Below, in pieces: positions 61,801 to 64,000 of a stretch of DNA of 64,000 bases. The stretch is from NCBI RefSeq assembly GCF_027270315.1, contig NZ_CP114413.1, positions 1,860,001-1,924,000 of the forward strand, written 5' to 3'. Numbering within the stretch: position 1 is the first letter of the stretch; every line of letters begins with the position of its first letter. The translations under genes and the position numbers were made by a program. A model generated the notes under the pieces. It was not told the origin of the DNA. It saw nothing but the letters and a program-made list of their open reading frames with translations, and made no database searches. The DNA is from Streptomyces cinnabarinus (lineage in GTDB: Bacteria > Actinomycetota > Actinomycetes > Streptomycetales > Streptomycetaceae).

Positions 61801-62317
61801 CCACGATCAGCGCGTCCGCGCCGCCGGTGATCAGGCCCTCGGCGTTCTGCTGGAAGGCGTCCCGGATCGTGGTGTAGCCGATGTGGCCGAGCGTGGGCAG
61901 CTTGGTGCCGGGGCCGATGGAGCCGAGGACCCAGCGCTGCCGGCCGTCCCGGGCGGCGAAGGCGTCGGCCGTCTCACGGGCGATACGGGCGCCCAGCTCG
62001 GACAGCTCGAAGACGCGCTCGGGGATGTCGTACTCGGCCATCGCCGCGTAGTTGGCGCCGAAGGTGTTGGTCTCGACGCAGTCCACGCCGGCGTCGAAGT
62101 ACGCCTCGTGGACGGAGCGGACGATGTCGGGCCGGGTCAGGTTCAGGATCTCGTTGCAGCCCTCGAGGTTCTCAAAGTCCTCGAGAGTGGGGTCCTGGGC
62201 CTGGAGCATGGTGCCCATGGCTCCGTCGGCGACCACCACCCGGGTGGCGAGCGCCTCGCGGAGGGCGGACACACGGGTCCGGCTGTCGGCGGAAGGGGTC
62301 TGTGGCAACGAGGCCAT
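58802..62317 (-). CDS. metH: cobalamin-dependent methionine synthase MetH
   Basis: 1171 aa from ATG 62317 with AGGGAG 7 nt upstream; a longer open frame upstream has no support. Four modules in order: homocysteine-binding barrel (about 20-330; VVADGAMGTMLQAQ, zinc ligands in GMNCATGP and GGCCGTTPEH); methyltetrahydrofolate barrel (about 355-620; GERTNANGSKKFREAMLQAR); cobalamin module (about 650-890; DVHDIGKNLVDIILSNNGYN, with the cobalt-ligand His); and SAM activation domain (about 920-1171; ending HHPEAKYFNAR). Transfers the methyl group from 5-methyltetrahydrofolate to homocysteine. I saw no B12-box or SAM riboswitch in its leader. Confidence 0.97.
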   Translation of the reverse strand: MASLPQTPSADSRTRVSALREALATRVVVADGAMGTMLQAQDPTLEDFENLEGCNEILNLTRPDIVRSVHEAYFDAGVDCVETNTFGANYAAMAEYDIPERVFELSELGARIARETADAFAARDGRQRWVLGSIGPGTKLPTLGHIGYTTIRDAFQQNAEGLITGGADALIVETTQDLLQTKAAVIGAQRARRLSGLDLPIIVSVTVETTGTMLLGSEIGAALTALEPLGIDMIGMNCATGPAEMSEHLRYLARHSRIPLSCMPNAGLPVLGKDGASYPLTAPELADAHETFVRDYGLSLIGGCCGTTPEHLRQLVERVRDLAPVERDPRPEPGAASLYQTVPFRQDTSYLAIGERTNANGSKKFREAMLQARWDDCVEMAREQIREGAHMLDLCVDYVGRDGVADMEELAGRFATASTLPIVLDSTEVDVIRAGLEKLGGRAVINSVNYEDGDGPESRFAKVTELAQEHGAALIALTIDEEGQARTPEKKVEIAERLIEDLTGNWGIHESDILIDTLTFTICTGQEESRGDGIATIEAIRELKRRHPDVQTTLGLSNISFGLNPAARILLNSVFLDECVKAGLDSAIVHASKILPIARFNEEEVQTALDLIHDRRTEGYDPLQKLMALFEGATAKSLKAGRAEELAALPLEERLKRRIIDGERNGLEADLDEALKSRPALDIVNETLLDGMKVVGELFGSGQMQLPFVLQSAEVMKAAVAHLEPHMEKSDAEGKGTIVLATVRGDVHDIGKNLVDIILSNNGYNVVNLGIKQPVSAILDAAEEHKADVIGMSGLLVKSTVIMKENLEELNQRGLATDYPVILGGAALTRAYVEQDLHELYEGEVRYARDAFEGLRLMDALIGVKRGVPGAKLPELKQRRVRATAQTAVEEHPEEGHVRSDVATDNPVPKPPFWGTRVIKGIQLKEYASWLDEGALFKGQWGLKQARTGDGPTYEELVETEGRPRLRGLLDRLQTENLLEAAVVHGYFPCVSKDDDLIILDEQGNERTRFTFPRQRRGRRLCLADFFRPEESGETDVVGLQVVTVGSRIGEETAKLFESNSYRDYLELHGLSVQLAEALAEYWHARVRSELGFAGEDPADVEDMFALKYRGARFSLGYGACPDLEDRAKIAELLRPERIGVHLSEEFQLHPEQSTDAIVIHHPEAKYFNAR

Positions 62318-62624
62318 GTAAGGGCTCCCTGAGGTGCGACGGCTGTCGGCTTTGCGCCCTTGCGATTCGGTTCCGCGGTGGGCGCACGCCGCCAGCGTAG
62401 CCGGGACCGGGACCTGATGGTCAGGGCGTCCACGGGACGGACGAGGATGACGGGCGGGTCGCGTCCGGGATACGTGTGACGCAACAGATCCCGGCCGGGC
62501 ATTGGCGATTGGTCGGCATGGACCGGTAGTGTTCGACATTGCCGAACAGCGGCACAGACATCGTCTGGGAACTCCGGACGGGTCCCAGGGTCGACGATCG
62601 ATGGGGACGGAGGGCAGGACGGCG
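62318..62624. promoter_or_regulatory. metH/gylR divergent promoter region with GylR-type operator
   Basis: 307 bp. At 62530-62548 lies the imperfect palindrome TGTTCGACATTGCCGAACA. A 16/19 match to its reverse complement is found in the glpF promoter (63581-63599). GylR is autoregulatory in S. coelicolor, so this is its probable operator. The metH leader side shows no recognisable riboswitch. Confidence 0.6.
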
Positions 62625-63389
62625 ATGGCACGGAACATCCAGTCGCTCGAACGGGCGGCCGCGATGCTGCGGCTGCTCGCGGGTGGCGAGCGTCGGCTCG
62701 GCCTGTCGGACATCGCGTCCTCGCTGGGGCTCGCCAAGGGCACGGCACACGGCATATTGCGCACGCTCCAGCAGGAGGGCTTCGTCGAACAGGACGAGAC
62801 CTCCGGGCGCTATCAGCTGGGCGCGGAGCTGCTGCGCCTGGGCACCACCTATCTGGACGTGCACGAGCTGCGGGCTCGCGCCCTCGTCTGGACCGACGAC
62901 CTGGCCCGCTCCAGCGGGGAGAGCGTGTACCTGGGCGTCCTGCACCAGCAGGGCGTCCTGATCGTGCACCACGTCTTCCGGCCGGACGACAGCCGTCAAG
63001 TGCTGGAGATAGGGGCGATGCAGCCGCTGCACTCCACCGGTCTCGGCAAGGTGCTGTCGGCGTACGACCCGGTCGCGCACAGCGAGGTACTGGAGGCCGA
63101 CCGCAAGGCCTTCACCGACCGGACCGTGTGCGAGCTGGAGGACTTCGAGCGCATCCTCGACATCACCCGCGCGCGTGGCTACGCGGCCGATGTCGAGGAG
63201 ACCTGGGAGGGTGTCGCCTCCCTGGCCGCCCCCATCCACGACCGGCGCCGCATGCCGGTCGGCGCGGTGGGCGTCACGGGCGCCGTGGAGCGCCTGTGCC
63301 AGGACGGAGAGGTACGCCCCGAGGTGATCGCCGCGGTACGGGACTGCGCCCGCGCGGTGTCACGGGATCTGGGCGCCGGGCGCTTCTGA
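62625..63389 (+). CDS. gylR: glycerol operon regulator GylR (IclR family)
   Basis: 254 aa from ATG 62625; this start gives the length remembered for S. coelicolor GylR, while the open frame to 62502 lies over the operator. N-terminal winged helix: NIQSLERAAAMLRLLAGGER, DIASSLGLAKGTAHGILRTL. The IclR effector domain spans about residues 80-250, with LRLGTTYLDVHELRARALVW, QPLHSTGLGKVLSAYDPVAH, ARGYAADVEETWEGVASLAA and PVGAVGVTGAVERLCQ. It represses the glycerol catabolic operon until glycerol or glycerol-3-phosphate is present. The target operon starts 337 bp downstream. Confidence 0.96.
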   Translation: MARNIQSLERAAAMLRLLAGGERRLGLSDIASSLGLAKGTAHGILRTLQQEGFVEQDETSGRYQLGAELLRLGTTYLDVHELRARALVWTDDLARSSGESVYLGVLHQQGVLIVHHVFRPDDSRQVLEIGAMQPLHSTGLGKVLSAYDPVAHSEVLEADRKAFTDRTVCELEDFERILDITRARGYAADVEETWEGVASLAAPIHDRRRMPVGAVGVTGAVERLCQDGEVRPEVIAAVRDCARAVSRDLGAGRF

Positions 63390-63726
63390 CAACAGGGCAC
63401 ATCAACACCGGGACGCCACACGGCGTTCCGGACTTCGCCATACCCTGATACGGACAAATGCGGATGATCGGGTATAGATCACCTCCGTCGATCCATAACA
63501 CAAGGCGATCAATAACGATCGCGCTTTCGATAACAGAACCCTTGACGCACACCTCACGCCGGAGCAAGACTCCCGTCCATCGGTCGGCATTGTCGAACAC
63601 CTACCGGCAATACGCGCTAAGGTGTGACAACGCCAAGGGCCGGCACTGCTCTCACCCCCGAGGGCGCGAACCACCGGTGGGACCCGGGGTTCGGCTTCCC
63701 CTGGACGAATGACAAAGGAGTCGCGG
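63390..63726 (+). promoter_or_regulatory. glpF (gyl operon) promoter and leader with second GylR-type operator
   Basis: 337 bp with no gene and noticeably AT-richer around 63470-63540. The operator-like CGGTCGGCATTGTCGAACA sits at 63581-63599. Possible -35-like TTGACG at 63542 and -10-like TAAGGT at 63619 are present but not properly spaced to each other, so more than one promoter may exist. Confidence 0.55.
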
Positions 63727-64000
63727 GTGTCCAGCTCCGACATCTTCCTCGGCGAGACCATCGGTACCGCCATACTCATCCTGCTCGGCGGCGGCGTCTG
63801 CGCCGCTGTCACCCTGAAGGCCTCCAAGGCCCGCAACGCCGGCTGGCTCGCCATCACCTTCGGGTGGGGCTTCGCGGTACTCACGGCGGTCTACACCTCG
63901 GCGCCGCTGTCCGGCGCACACCTGAACCCGGCCGTGACGTTCGCGCTCGCGATCAAGGACAACGGCATCGAGTGGAGCGACGTCCCCACCTACATCGGTG
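63727..64000 (+). CDS. glpF: glycerol uptake facilitator GlpF (MIP channel), 3' end outside window
   Basis: First 91 codons from GTG 63727, which has AAAGGAG 6 nt upstream; an ATG at 63709 would place the Shine-Dalgarno inside the gene. Aquaglyceroporin landmarks: DIFLGETIGTAILILLGGGV in helix 1 and the first NPA box in SGAHLNPAVTFALAIKDNGI, with Asp/Ile spacing typical of glycerol channels. It starts the glycerol operon (facilitator, kinase, dehydrogenase), which continues to the right. The frame is open to the window edge. Confidence 0.95.
   Translation, partial: MSSSDIFLGETIGTAILILLGGGVCAAVTLKASKARNAGWLAITFGWGFAVLTAVYTSAPLSGAHLNPAVTFALAIKDNGIEWSDVPTYIG

Noticed and set aside
62318..62420. 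Possible cobalamin or SAM riboswitch upstream of metH
   Set aside because: I looked for the B12-box core and the SAM-I/SAM-IV core sequences on the minus strand and found neither.

Overview
The window is chromosomal DNA from a high-GC actinobacterium, almost certainly a Streptomyces. The evidence is very GC-rich third codon positions, frequent GTG starts, GTGA/ATGA stop-start overlaps, a conservon (rarABCDE-type), a complete Pup-proteasome locus, and gylR followed by a glycerol facilitator gene. From memory, the gene order follows the S. coelicolor SCO16xx region; I could not check this. I see no rRNA, tRNA, CRISPR array, insertion sequence or phage block. About 56 protein genes are supported.

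Region by region. 1-6.7 kb: an SseB-like gene (partial), a secreted class A beta-lactamase-fold hydrolase, a mycosin-like protease translationally coupled to a repeat-rich membrane protein, a PLP-dependent aldolase/racemase-fold enzyme and a DUF2510 membrane protein. 6.7-13.5 kb: an amine (probably ethanolamine) utilisation cluster. It has a GlnA4-like gamma-glutamyl ligase, an aldehyde dehydrogenase and an SDR enzyme on one strand. On the other are a FadR-type regulator, an ethanolamine-type permease and a class I amidotransferase-like gamma-glutamyl hydrolase. A 23-bp motif is shared by the two promoter regions. 13.5-20.9 kb: a LysR regulator divergent from a TDT transporter, a cytoplasmic metal-receptor-fold protein with an XRE-cupin regulator, and a glycine betaine ABC transporter whose permease is fused to two binding domains. 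20.9-23.8 kb: a 5'-3' exonuclease, a siderophore-interacting protein behind an iron box, and an RluA-type pseudouridine synthase. 23.8-28.3 kb: conservon rarA-E, with a P450 that lacks the ExxR motif.

28.7-39.7 kb: a Ski2-like helicase, a diacylglycerol-kinase-family protein, TatC-TatA, two small proteins, the PafC/PafB transcription factors, two FKBP prolyl isomerases and PafA. 39.7-42.1 kb: an MFS exporter divergent from a LacI regulator. 42.2-48.3 kb: prcA, prcB, an HNH/endonuclease VII gene, its disrupted relative, pup, dop and arc, all on the minus strand. Pup is conjugated by PafA, processed or removed by Dop, and recognised by the ARC ATPase, which feeds the PrcAB core. 48.7-58.6 kb: ferredoxin, a secreted protein, tRNA m1A58 methyltransferase, a site-2 protease with CBS domains, a RecB-like nuclease with a co-directional orphan response regulator, two adjacent family-5 solute-binding lipoproteins and a HAD phosphatase. 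58.8-64 kb: metH, gylR and the start of glpF.

The most unusual spot lies between pup and prcB. An intact endonuclease VII-type HNH gene sits next to the truncated N-terminus of a second such gene, and a perfect 42-bp in-frame copy of the prcB active-site-proximal sequence lies at the junction. This resembles the scar of a duplication or homing-type event aimed at a conserved proteasome sequence.
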